From Methanobacteriota archaeon (GTDB lineage: Archaea > Thermoplasmatota > Poseidoniia > Poseidoniales > Thalassarchaeaceae), in NCBI GenBank assembly GCA_002722595.1, contig PBMO01000015.1, positions 7,942-47,503 of the forward strand: a stretch of DNA of 39,562 nucleotides. Reading direction: 5' to 3'. Numbering within the stretch: position 1 is the stretch's first letter; every line of letters starts with the position of its first letter. The notes under the pieces are model-generated. The model was not told where the DNA came from. It did not search any database and saw only the letters and a program-made list of their open reading frames with translations. This document shows positions 7,429 through 15,700 of this stretch, in pieces. The position numbers and the translations under genes are program-made.

Positions 7429-7461
7429 TTTGATAACCCCTAGGGTGAGCAAGAACTTGCT
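7429..7461 (+). promoter_or_regulatory. Candidate promoter (TTTGATAA) with dyad AGCAAG/CTTGCT
   Basis: A TATA-like TTTGATAA (7429-7436) is followed by a dyad in which AGCAAG (7448-7453) mirrors CTTGCT (7456-7461). The dyad abuts GAGGCG, the likely ribosome-binding site of the 7473 gene. Archaeal TATA spacing would place the transcript start near 7459, inside the dyad. It could therefore be an operator site rather than an RNA hairpin. The same TTTGATAA occurs upstream of the 22507 gene. Confidence 0.35.
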
Positions 7462-7472
7462 GAGGCGACAAT

Positions 7473-8759
7473 ATGTCAGGCGGATTACTCGAAAAGGCAA
7501 AGCAAGCAAGTGATGAATCAGATGCAGATGTTGTGGCTGCCGCTGATGCAGTTATTGATACTGCTAAAGTGGTTGATGTGAGTGTCAAGAAACCATTGAT
7601 GCTCTATGTAGCAGGTGGGAGTCTGCTTGTTTGTATGGCCCTACTTTACTTCATGTATCTAATTCCAATTGATTACTTTGGTGTTGTTGTACTTCTGATG
7701 CTCGTTGGTTCGGGATATGCTGCATCGTTACATGTTCGTAATGAAAGAAATGGAGGAGATGCACCCAGTACAATACAGTGGGGTGCAATTGTGGTGGTTT
7801 ATCTTCTGTTAGCTGGAATTCCATACGTTGCAGCAATGGATCTTGGCGGTTCTGTGCTTGTAAATTACGACAGTGATGATTGGATTGATGAAGATTCAGA
7901 CACGGTCACTCTCAAAATCCGACAATCTACAGGGTTGATGGGGAGTGAATTCACCGGAGGCGATGTAACTGTAACAGTCTCACAAGATGGTTCAGAGACA
8001 TGGAGTGGCAGCATCAACCTGATGATGAGTTCAGGCATTGAGGGTAATACTGGCTCTCTCACTTTACCAATTGCTGACTTCTATTCGATGAACGCTCAAC
8101 GTGTGAAATCTTTCACAGGAACTGGTGCCCCGGTAATGGAAGATTATCCTTACACGGTTTGCGTGGATGTAGATGGGGCAACTGATTGTACAGATTTACC
8201 TACTTTTGAATTGACACGGACGATAACTGATGTTGACCAGAGGGCAGTTGGTTATGATGACCCTTCAAAGGATTGTGATGGGAATCACGAGACCTGCGTG
8301 GATTATGTTGAGATACAGGGCTGGGTTGGCGAGGGTTCAGCCAGCACTGATGCAAACACTGTTCCTGCCCGTGTTAGTGGAACTTATCAGATAAATATGG
8401 AGATGTCCTTCGTAGATACAGGCACAATAACAGTTGATTATTCTACAATAACAGTCGATGCAAATGTTGCAACTTGGGATGATGATATATGTGGTACTGG
8501 TCCAATGACAATTGGTGAGACAACGACTGAATTCTTCTTTGCCTGTGACGGTGATAATCGCTTCGATCGCGACCATGCTCTCGCAGAAGACTATGGGTGT
8601 TATTCACTTACAGTATCTGCATCACAAGGTGGTGCAGAAGTCTCATCATCAACCAGTTACTATGAGTTTTCTGAAAAGTCTGCTGAAGGCGAAGGTCAAC
8701 CTGGAGAACCTAGTGGGACCTATTATTGGGAAGAGTTAGAGGAAGTTGACTCCTGTTAA
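7473..8759 (+). CDS. Three-TM membrane protein with large ectodomain
   Basis: 428 residues, not recognised. The first 40 residues are polar and Ala/Asp/Val-rich (ASDESDADVVAAADAVIDTAK) with no signal peptide. Three membrane helices follow, at about 43-66, 69-86 and 104-124. From residue 125 the chain is an acidic beta-rich domain with cysteine pairs (YTVCVDVDGATDC, DCDGNHETC, DDICGTG with FFFACDG), suggesting disulfides outside the cell. With three helices the ectodomain and N-terminus lie on opposite sides of the membrane. The start ATG follows GAGGCG at a spacing of 5. It lies immediately after the paralogue pair and converges with the 10525 gene, overlapping it by 4 bases at the stop codons. 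A role in the same surface assembly is a guess from context. Confidence 0.78.
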   Translation: MSGGLLEKAKQASDESDADVVAAADAVIDTAKVVDVSVKKPLMLYVAGGSLLVCMALLYFMYLIPIDYFGVVVLLMLVGSGYAASLHVRNERNGGDAPSTIQWGAIVVVYLLLAGIPYVAAMDLGGSVLVNYDSDDWIDEDSDTVTLKIRQSTGLMGSEFTGGDVTVTVSQDGSETWSGSINLMMSSGIEGNTGSLTLPIADFYSMNAQRVKSFTGTGAPVMEDYPYTVCVDVDGATDCTDLPTFELTRTITDVDQRAVGYDDPSKDCDGNHETCVDYVEIQGWVGEGSASTDANTVPARVSGTYQINMEMSFVDTGTITVDYSTITVDANVATWDDDICGTGPMTIGETTTEFFFACDGDNRFDRDHALAEDYGCYSLTVSASQGGAEVSSSTSYYEFSEKSAEGEGQPGEPSGTYYWEELEEVDSC

Positions 8760-10525
8760 GCATCGTCTTCTTCCATCATTTCTGCGAATAGATCAACACG
8801 CTCTTCGTCCGAATCATTGTGAATGATATCGTGTTCTTCTGCACTAGCACTTGCCATTCGAATTACTACACCTAATCCGATGATTACTGTTAGGCCTAAT
8901 GCACCTAGAATGAGCATTGGTGTTACAGAATCACTCCCTTCTGTAGGTGACCATGAAACAGTTGCAACTTCACCATTCTCTGAACTTGTTGCCGAATTTT
9001 TTGTGATGAACTGAGAAGGATCTGAAAACTGGAGCGGCTCTTGTATATAGCAGACAAGGCCTACTTCTTCCTCAGAGCCATGGGACCACTGTCCAGTGAT
9101 GGTTTCAGTTTCACCCTCACTCAGTTCCACTCGTAGGCTACCAAATGCAATATCAGCTCTAGCACCATCAGTAGTATTACAGTCAAAGTAAACCGCAGCA
9201 GTTCCTGTGCCTGAATTAGTAGCAGTAATCTCAATGTCGATATTTCGGCCAATTTTCCCACTTTCAGATGGGAAACTCACAGAATCCAAGGAGATGATTG
9301 GGTGCTCAAGATGTGGGAGTATTTCGAATGCAGAGGTGTCCCATGGCAAAGGTACAGTACTACCTGTGCTCCAAGAACTAAAGTCATCATTCATGTTCCA
9401 TGCTACACGGAACTTATCCACTGTAATTGATGCGGATTCAGACCATAGAGTTCCATTTGAATATCCTATTTCTACAGTTCTTGCAGGGACCAATGCGACT
9501 CCGTCGACACTTTTTCGTTCAATACTCCCTTCGGCAGGTCCAATCCCATCAATTGTGTATTCGACACAATATCCACTTGAGCAGGTGCCGATAATCGGGA
9601 TATGTATTTCCTGCTGTTCTATATTCCTCTCCCACTTGTCGATTAGGTATCCAGTTCCATTTGTGTTTGTCCATGTAAGTTGTGCCACTCCATCCAGATT
9701 AACATCGTGGTCTGTGCTTGACATTGTTACAGAACCACCCTGTAATGTGAGCGATGCCTGTTCACCTTCGACATTCAATGGTCCACTTGCGGTGAATTCC
9801 GAATCGACACTAGTTGCAGCACCTCTTATCAGTACTTCAGCACCGATAACAGCAGCATCCTCAAAATGTGCGGTACCATCAATAGTGAGGGGGAAAGGAT
9901 TTCCAAATTCGGAAGCCATGAAACAATTAATTGGGCCAGATAGGTATGCGGGTGTGGATGTAATTACTCCCTCTTCATGAATTTCTAGGCGCTCTACTAC
10001 GAGGTCGGTAAGACTTCCAGGGAGCAAATCAAAATCCATTCTGAAGTCAGCCTTTGGACCTGTGAATTCAATTATGTGTTCAGAACCAGTTAGATCCTGT
10101 TGTATATCATCCCAAGAAACAGTCCACCCAGACATATTGACTCCCTCTGCAGCAACAATCTTGAGTGAGAAGGAACCACTGGCAATTCCAGAGTGAACCA
10201 TCAAACTCGAATCTCTAGGTGTCATACGCACTGCATGCGAAAATGCTTCGCTGGTCAAAGACCCATCTTCAATACGAAGTGTACCACCCTCGGAAACAGA
10301 AATGCTTGCCCCGTCAGGGAGTGTATAATCAGTTGAAATTGTTAGGGTAGCACCTGCGGAAACAGTGACTATCGCATCTAATTGGGTGCCTATATTCCAG
10401 GTTTCATCATTCGTAACTGTATATGTGCCACCATTTGTGGGTGCTGATCCAGCAGATGACAACGGTATTGTGCATATGAGCATCGAGATAGCAATGGCTA
10501 TTGGTAGTGCGGATTTAGTTCGCAT
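8756..10525 (-). CDS. Anchored surface protein with beta-solenoid-like N-terminus
   Basis: 589 residues on the minus strand, family not recognised. It opens with a signal peptide (MRTKSALPIAIAISMLICTIPLSSAGS). The next 70 residues (TVTNDETWNIG, VTVSAGATLTISTDYTLPDGASISV, GGTLRIEDG) have the short repeating strands of a parallel beta-solenoid cap. Similar phrasing occurs at the start of the 23962 protein. A long beta-rich ectodomain follows, including an Ig-like stretch (ISLDSVSFPSESGKIGRNIDIEI). A single membrane helix at roughly 533-555 (PMLILGALGLTVIIGLGVV) precedes an acidic cytoplasmic tail DEERVDLFAEMMEEDDA. ATG 10525 gives a normal signal peptide; ATG 10552 would add nine residues. Its stop overlaps that of the convergent 7473 gene. 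Confidence 0.8.
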   Translation of the reverse strand: MRTKSALPIAIAISMLICTIPLSSAGSAPTNGGTYTVTNDETWNIGTQLDAIVTVSAGATLTISTDYTLPDGASISVSEGGTLRIEDGSLTSEAFSHAVRMTPRDSSLMVHSGIASGSFSLKIVAAEGVNMSGWTVSWDDIQQDLTGSEHIIEFTGPKADFRMDFDLLPGSLTDLVVERLEIHEEGVITSTPAYLSGPINCFMASEFGNPFPLTIDGTAHFEDAAVIGAEVLIRGAATSVDSEFTASGPLNVEGEQASLTLQGGSVTMSSTDHDVNLDGVAQLTWTNTNGTGYLIDKWERNIEQQEIHIPIIGTCSSGYCVEYTIDGIGPAEGSIERKSVDGVALVPARTVEIGYSNGTLWSESASITVDKFRVAWNMNDDFSSWSTGSTVPLPWDTSAFEILPHLEHPIISLDSVSFPSESGKIGRNIDIEITATNSGTGTAAVYFDCNTTDGARADIAFGSLRVELSEGETETITGQWSHGSEEEVGLVCYIQEPLQFSDPSQFITKNSATSSENGEVATVSWSPTEGSDSVTPMLILGALGLTVIIGLGVVIRMASASAEEHDIIHNDSDEERVDLFAEMMEEDDA

Positions 10526-10535
10526 GTTTGAAACG

Positions 10536-10551
10536 TGACCAACACAGGTCA
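10536..10551 (-). promoter_or_regulatory. Short leader inverted repeat upstream of the 10525 start
   Basis: On the minus strand TGACC and GGTCA form a 5-bp stem with a 6-base loop ending about 10 bases before the ATG at 10525. It is weak on its own and recorded because several neighbouring surface genes have the same arrangement. Confidence 0.2.
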
Positions 10552-10605
10552 TGAAGGATGCGCTGAGATGGGCACAATTCTAAGCCCCCTTCCTCTAATC
10601 AGTTT

Positions 10606-11292
10606 GTGCCGAGTCTGTTTCTCAGTTCGAACCCCTCTCTCGAAAGTTCGATCAGTATCTGGAGTGGGCCTTTGCTTGTTTTGTGGCTATATCTTCCTGG
10701 CTATCTTGCGAACACTGCAGCGATGCTTGGGGGGAAATGGATTCCGCAATTGACTGGGATTGAACCTAAAGCGATTGATGGCGGGAGAAGATTGGGTGAT
10801 GGCTTTCGAATACTTGGCGATGGTAAGACATGGAATGGGTTGATTGGAGCTATTATTGGAGCAGGTTTACTGTGCATACTAACACATTCGTTGAGTGAAA
10901 ATCATTTGGTAGAGAATGGTATTTTCCTCGATCCTTTGATTTGGGCAGGTCCTGGAGATTGGTTTTGGATTGGTGGAGAATGGGGTGCGGCCTTTATTGT
11001 GGGTGCATTTTTGGGTCTTGGTTGCATGATTGGAGATTGCACCGGTTCGTTTGTCAAGCGCCGAATGGGTAAGAAAAGAGAGGGGGATGAAAGTTCAGAA
11101 GCCCCTTTGCTGGATACTCTTCCATTTGCCATTTGCACATTTGTAGTGGGTCTGTTCTTGTTCCCAAATACATTGGTTGGAAATATGGAATTGATTCCAT
11201 CGATGTTTGGATTATTGATTATCACACCGATTATCCATCGATTAACCAACATGTTTGGCTACTGGTTGGGTTTGAAGGAAGTCCCTTATTGA
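10606..11292 (+). CDS. carS: CDP-archaeol synthase (CTP:2,3-di-O-geranylgeranyl-sn-glycerol-1-phosphate cytidyltransferase)
   Basis: An integral membrane enzyme that activates unsaturated archaetidic acid with CTP to CDP-archaeol, the branch point of archaeal polar lipid synthesis. The 228-residue chain has about five to six hydrophobic segments and the CarS/DUF46 signatures: YLPGYLANTAAMLGGKWIP near 29-47, LGDGKTWNGLIG near 70-81, GDCTGSFVKRRMG near 143-155 and LLDTLPF near 168-174. Length agrees with bacterial and archaeal CdsA-like CarS proteins, allowing for a longer loop around WAGPGDWFWIGGEWG. No in-frame ATG exists upstream before a stop, so GTG at 10606 is the best start. It is read divergently from the 10525 gene and lies 38 bases upstream of purD, so the two are probably co-transcribed. 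It is strong evidence that the host is an archaeon. Confidence 0.92.
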   Translation: MPSLFLSSNPSLESSISIWSGPLLVLWLYLPGYLANTAAMLGGKWIPQLTGIEPKAIDGGRRLGDGFRILGDGKTWNGLIGAIIGAGLLCILTHSLSENHLVENGIFLDPLIWAGPGDWFWIGGEWGAAFIVGAFLGLGCMIGDCTGSFVKRRMGKKREGDESSEAPLLDTLPFAICTFVVGLFLFPNTLVGNMELIPSMFGLLIITPIIHRLTNMFGYWLGLKEVPY

Positions 11293-11330
11293 TGGCACTC
11301 TTCATGAGCCGAACCATGTGTGAGGCAAAC

Positions 11331-12593
11331 ATGGGCCGCACGGTTCTCATTGTTGGAGGGGGAGGTCGAGAGCACGCCTTGGCAATCGGTCTCGTTGAAA
11401 GTCCCTCAGTAGATTCTGTCCATGTAGCCCCAGGGAATGCTGGCACAGAAGCTATTGCCACCAACCATGATGTTTCGGCCGCCGATGTAGTCGGGCAAGT
11501 TGAATTAGCTAAATCACTTGGAGTAGATCTAGTAGTTGTAGGCCCCGAAGCACCACTGGTAGCCGGTTTGTCTGATTTACTTCGCACTGAAGGAATCCCA
11601 AGTTTTGGTCCACATGCTGCTGGTGCAATGCTTGAAGGAAGCAAGGATTTTGCGAAACAAGTCATGCTTGATCTAGAAATTCCAACTGCTAAAGTGCAAC
11701 ACTTGACTGCAGAAATCGATTTGGATGAGGCAGTGGATAAATGGGGTGCCCCTTGGGTAGTCAAACGTGATGTTCTAGCAGGTGGGAAAGGTGTAGTAGT
11801 AACTGATAACAGGGATGAAGCACTTGATTTCATTACAGAATCTATTGAATCGGATGGCATGGTTCTGCTTGAAGAATTTTTATCCGGTGAAGAAGCAAGT
11901 ATGCTCGTAATGATGGATGAGTCTGGTTTTGTGGCACTTCCATGCAGCCAAGATCACAAGCGAGTCAGTGAAGGGGATGTGGGCCTAAATACAGGCGGGA
12001 TGGGTGCTTATGCCCCCGCCCCTGTTGCAACTGAATTGGTCAGGTCACGTGCGATTTCAGAGATTGTAGAACCGATGCATAAACACCTTTCATCGCAGGA
12101 AATTCCATATCGCGGGTGTCTATATGTTGGCCTTATGATTGATGGTGACGGTGCGCCATCCGTAGTAGAGTATAATGTTCGGTTTGGTGATCCTGAAACC
12201 CAAGTCACAATTCCACTTATTGACAGTGATTTATGTGAACTTCTTCTTGCCGTTGCAGAAGGCCGATTGGCTGATTCTATGCCCACTTTTTCCGATAACC
12301 ACGCCCTCACAGTTGTGCTTGCAGCAGAAGGATATCCTGGCCCTCCTGTCAAAGGGCGAGAAATCTCGGGTGATTTTTCAGATTTAATAGATTCAAAAGG
12401 TCGTGCATTTATTCACCATGCAGGGACAGAAATCCGTGATGAGAAATTGGTTTCCACCGGCGGCAGAGTGCTGGCTTCAACCGGAATATCATCATCTTTG
12501 TCTGATGCCCAGAGTCTTGCTTATGAGATGCTCTCCCGGGTACATCTTGAGGGTTCTCATTTCCGCCGAGATATTGGTCATAGGGCACTTTGA
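11331..12593 (+). CDS. purD: Phosphoribosylamine--glycine ligase (GARS)
   Basis: The second step of de novo purine synthesis: ATP-dependent joining of glycine to 5-phosphoribosylamine, in the cytoplasm. The 420-residue chain is normal length for a monofunctional PurD. The N-terminal loop is VLIVGGGGREHAL (5-17), and GPEAPLVAGL is at 71-80. The ATP-grasp elements are AGGKGVVV (150-157) and LLEEFLSGEEAS (169-180). The signature QDHKR (207-211) with NTGGMGAYAP (220-229) is intact, as is the metal-binding FGDPETQ (285-291). ATG at 11331 is the start that fits family alignment; a longer frame upstream overlaps carS and has no family homology. It is preceded by GAGGC. No purine neighbours are in the window. 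Confidence 0.96.
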   Translation: MGRTVLIVGGGGREHALAIGLVESPSVDSVHVAPGNAGTEAIATNHDVSAADVVGQVELAKSLGVDLVVVGPEAPLVAGLSDLLRTEGIPSFGPHAAGAMLEGSKDFAKQVMLDLEIPTAKVQHLTAEIDLDEAVDKWGAPWVVKRDVLAGGKGVVVTDNRDEALDFITESIESDGMVLLEEFLSGEEASMLVMMDESGFVALPCSQDHKRVSEGDVGLNTGGMGAYAPAPVATELVRSRAISEIVEPMHKHLSSQEIPYRGCLYVGLMIDGDGAPSVVEYNVRFGDPETQVTIPLIDSDLCELLLAVAEGRLADSMPTFSDNHALTVVLAAEGYPGPPVKGREISGDFSDLIDSKGRAFIHHAGTEIRDEKLVSTGGRVLASTGISSSLSDAQSLAYEMLSRVHLEGSHFRRDIGHRAL

Positions 12594-12625
12594 GGCAACC
12601 TGTTTATTCGGGCTACTGAGCCCCA

Positions 12626-12652
12626 CCTCTCGCGCGAGCGCGTGAGGAGAGG
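12626..12652 (+). terminator. GC-rich hairpin downstream of purD
   Basis: CTCGCGC (12629-12635) pairs with GCGTGAG (12640-12646, one G-T wobble) around a GAGC loop. Outer CCT/AGG pairs close it across a 3-base bulge. It lies 32 bases after the purD stop and directly before the TATA-like box at 12653, separating the housekeeping operon from aglB. Confidence 0.5.
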
Positions 12653-12711
12653 TTATAACGAAGCCTCAAGTCGCGGCGTCGCTGATAGTGTAGCGTAAGT
12701 GCTGTCAGCAC
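12653..12711 (+). promoter_or_regulatory. Candidate aglB promoter and leader hairpin
   Basis: TTATAA (12653-12658), preceded by the purine-rich GAGAGG, resembles an archaeal BRE/TATA element; a start near 12682 would leave a leader of about 48 bases. In that leader GTGCT (12699-12703) and AGCAC (12707-12711) form a small stem ahead of the Shine-Dalgarno-like AGAGAGGG (12716-12723). The ATG follows at 12730. Confidence 0.45.
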
Positions 12712-12729
12712 CCATAGAGAGGGATAAAA

Positions 12730-15700
12730 ATGGAAAATGAAAATGTAGGCAAGTCGACATCAGTCCCCTTATTCGGACTGCTAGCGATTCCGGTTACGAT
12801 TGCTATCATGCTAGCCATGATGGTGGGCGCTACTTGGAACACAGTCGATTACGAAGCAAGCGAATGGAATACACTGCTGATGATTACCGCCGTTCTTTTG
12901 GCAGGCGGTTTACTTGGCAAGGCACCCCGCATAATCTTCGAACCTATTGGGACTCGACCCTCTCTCGTGTCTCTCGGTTTTGCAGTAGTTATCGGTGCAG
13001 TTGGCATGGTACACTACTATGACGGGGCAGCTCTACTCGGGCTTGCATTCACATTGATGGCCATAGGTGTTCATCTGTTTGATCGCTCACGTCGTCATGA
13101 AGAAGAAATCATGGTCGTTGGTTTTGTTGCAGGATTTATGTATGCAATACAAGTTGCCTCAGCAGGTCATGATTTCCCAGACTACGTAAATTCCCTACCA
13201 GCAAATTACTACGAAATGGTTGATGTTGATAGAGCTGTAACCGGTTATCTGTTTTTCACTTGGTGGATAGTTTCGATTCTTGTTAGTGCAATCATTGCAC
13301 TTGCAGTTCGTGGTCGCCTCCAAGAGGGAGGCCGGGGTTCGTGGTTCTCAGACTTGCCTGAAACAATTGGCAAGGCCCACGCGCCACTGTTCGTAGGGAT
13401 GTCCGTTTGGTTGGCTGCTCATCTATTCAGTCTCTGGCATCTCAAAACCCTTGAAAATCCTGATTCGATTTATTTGGCAGAACATGTCGGTTTCTTTTGG
13501 GCATTTTTCACTGGAATAATTGCTATGTTTGCAGTATTCTGCTGGGCGGAGCACTGGAGAACTTTGAGTATATTTGTTGCTGTAAACTGGATGCTATACA
13601 CATTTGGGAGTTGGCAGAATGCAGGATTATTTGTTTTCGGAGATGCAGAAGGTGCTCTTGGTTTCTTACATGGAAGTCTAGGAGGTTTGTCTTGGTTTGC
13701 GATTTTCTTCTGGCTTAATGCTGGAGTTTTGTATCTAGGATTCACAGGCCGCTTACTCCAAGGGCCCGAACGGCGTACTGCTGGAAATGCACGAATTTGG
13801 TGGAACAAACACTGGTATGGAATTACTGTGGCTAGCGCTCTTCTAACAGCACTAGTTGTTCGAGTGATGTGGAATGTAATACCTGCATTGAATGCTGCAG
13901 GAACTGGAGAATGGGACATGACTGGTGGTTCCGATCCGTGGTATATGAAAAGGGCAATTGACTACATTCTTGCTCAAAATAGTCATTTCATAATCGATAT
14001 GGATCGAGCCTACCCAGTGGGTTCAATCAATCCTCGTCCACCCTTATTCAGTTGGACTTTAGCATTAGGTGGTACTGCTCTAAATCCCTTCATAGATGGA
14101 GATGTGTTTGACGCTGCATGGTGGTCAATTGCTGCCATGCCTGCTGTTTATGGTGCGCTAACAGTTTTGCCCATTGCAGCTACTTGCCGAAAATTCTTCG
14201 GAAACGGAGCAGGTGCAATTGGTGCATGGCTCATGGCTCTAATGCCTGGGCACGTCAGCCACAGCACATTTGCTCTAGCAGACCACGATGCTTTCGTCAT
14301 CCTCTTCCTTTCACTAGGATTTTATTATTGGCTCTGTGCTGCAGAATCTATTGGTAGTGACAAATTACTTCCTGAGTCAAATTGGAGTCCTATGAACTTG
14401 GTTCGAGGGATTCAGGCAGCATTCAAAGAACACCCTAAGTCCATGTCATATGCTCTGTTGGCAGGTGTTTCATTTGCAACAGTTGCATTGGGTTGGAAAG
14501 GGTTTGTATACGGTCTTGCAATTATTTACGCAGCATTCTTTGTCCAGACGGCTCTCAACCTTCTAAGGCGCCGAGATAGTATGCCTCTTACTGCAGCAAT
14601 TATTGTCATGATGTTGACTACTTTCCTCCTACCTCTGCCATTTTATGGGAATATGCAGTTGGATCTCCTTTGGGATGCTAGCGGTTTCCAACCGTTGTTC
14701 TACATCGTTGGCTTTACAATAATCAATGGCTGGGTGGTCACTGCGTTCCGTGACAAACCTTGGTTACTCGTTATCATCATGGGTGTTGGTATTTCTACAG
14801 TACTTCTTGGTGCCTTGTACATTCTACAAGTCCTTGACATGAGCAATGGGTGGGATGTATTGACAACCGGTGGATTTTATTTCACAAAGAACAAGATTTT
14901 CGGAACTATTGCTGAGGCTCAAGCTCCAAGCAGAGGTCAGTTGTTCGCTAACTTCGGCCCACTGGTGTTCCTAATTTCATTGGGCATGGGCCTGTTCACA
15001 CTATTGAGAGGCCTGCGACAAAGAAATCAGTCGAATCTAATTCTTTCAGTCTGGGTTCTACTCGCGTCTTACATGGCATGGTCTGCGGGGAGATTCATGT
15101 TCAACGCAACTCCAATAATGGCGATTATGGGTGCTGCAGGAGTTGTTGGATTGTGGAACTGGTCGGGGATCAAAGACTACATGAAGACATGGAAGAGAAT
15201 GGGCACAAGTGGGCCAAGAGCACGACTTGGTTCTACAATCCGTGCAGGTAGAAAGCACCCAGGTGTACCTGCAATAGGATTAGTCCTTCTACTTCTAGTA
15301 AGCCAACATGCTATTTACGGCCTTGATTCGGGGATACCCCGCGGTGAGGCTGGTGAAAAGCAGGTTGACGATGTAATCTACGGTATCCTCCCAGATGCCC
15401 TTAGGGCTGAAATATTTGGCTGGTCTATCTTGGATAGTTCATCATACCCAGAATTTGGTGTTGATAATGCTGAAGATGAGACTTTCCGATGTAATCAAGA
15501 CTGTTGGTATATGGGAACCTTTGGGCCTGGATTTAATGGTCGGTCTTGGAATGAAGCATACGATTGGCTTGAGAACCAAGATGCCGACGTGACATTCTCA
15601 GAAAGACCTGCTTTCGTATCATGGTGGGATTATGGTTTCCAAGCACTTGCACAAGGGCAACATCCAACCGTTGCAGACAACTTGCAGTCTGGAATTCCTG

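Noticed and set aside
9207-9980. 257-codon plus-strand open frame inside the 10525 gene
   Set aside because: It lies wholly antisense to a protein with clear signal peptide, anchor and domain organisation; its translation is Ser/Pro/Ile-rich with no motif. Shadow frame.
10535-10753. Plus-strand 72-codon frame overlapping the start of carS
   Set aside because: Overlaps carS in a different frame and the 5' end of the 10525 gene; translation has no recognisable features.
11133-11330. 66-codon N-terminal extension of purD
   Set aside because: It overlaps carS in another frame and has no resemblance to PurD, whose conserved start is MGRTVLIVGGGG at 11331.
11231-11860. 209-codon minus-strand frame over purD
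   Set aside because: Antisense to the conserved PurD motifs; low-complexity Ser/Thr/Pro translation. Shadow frame.
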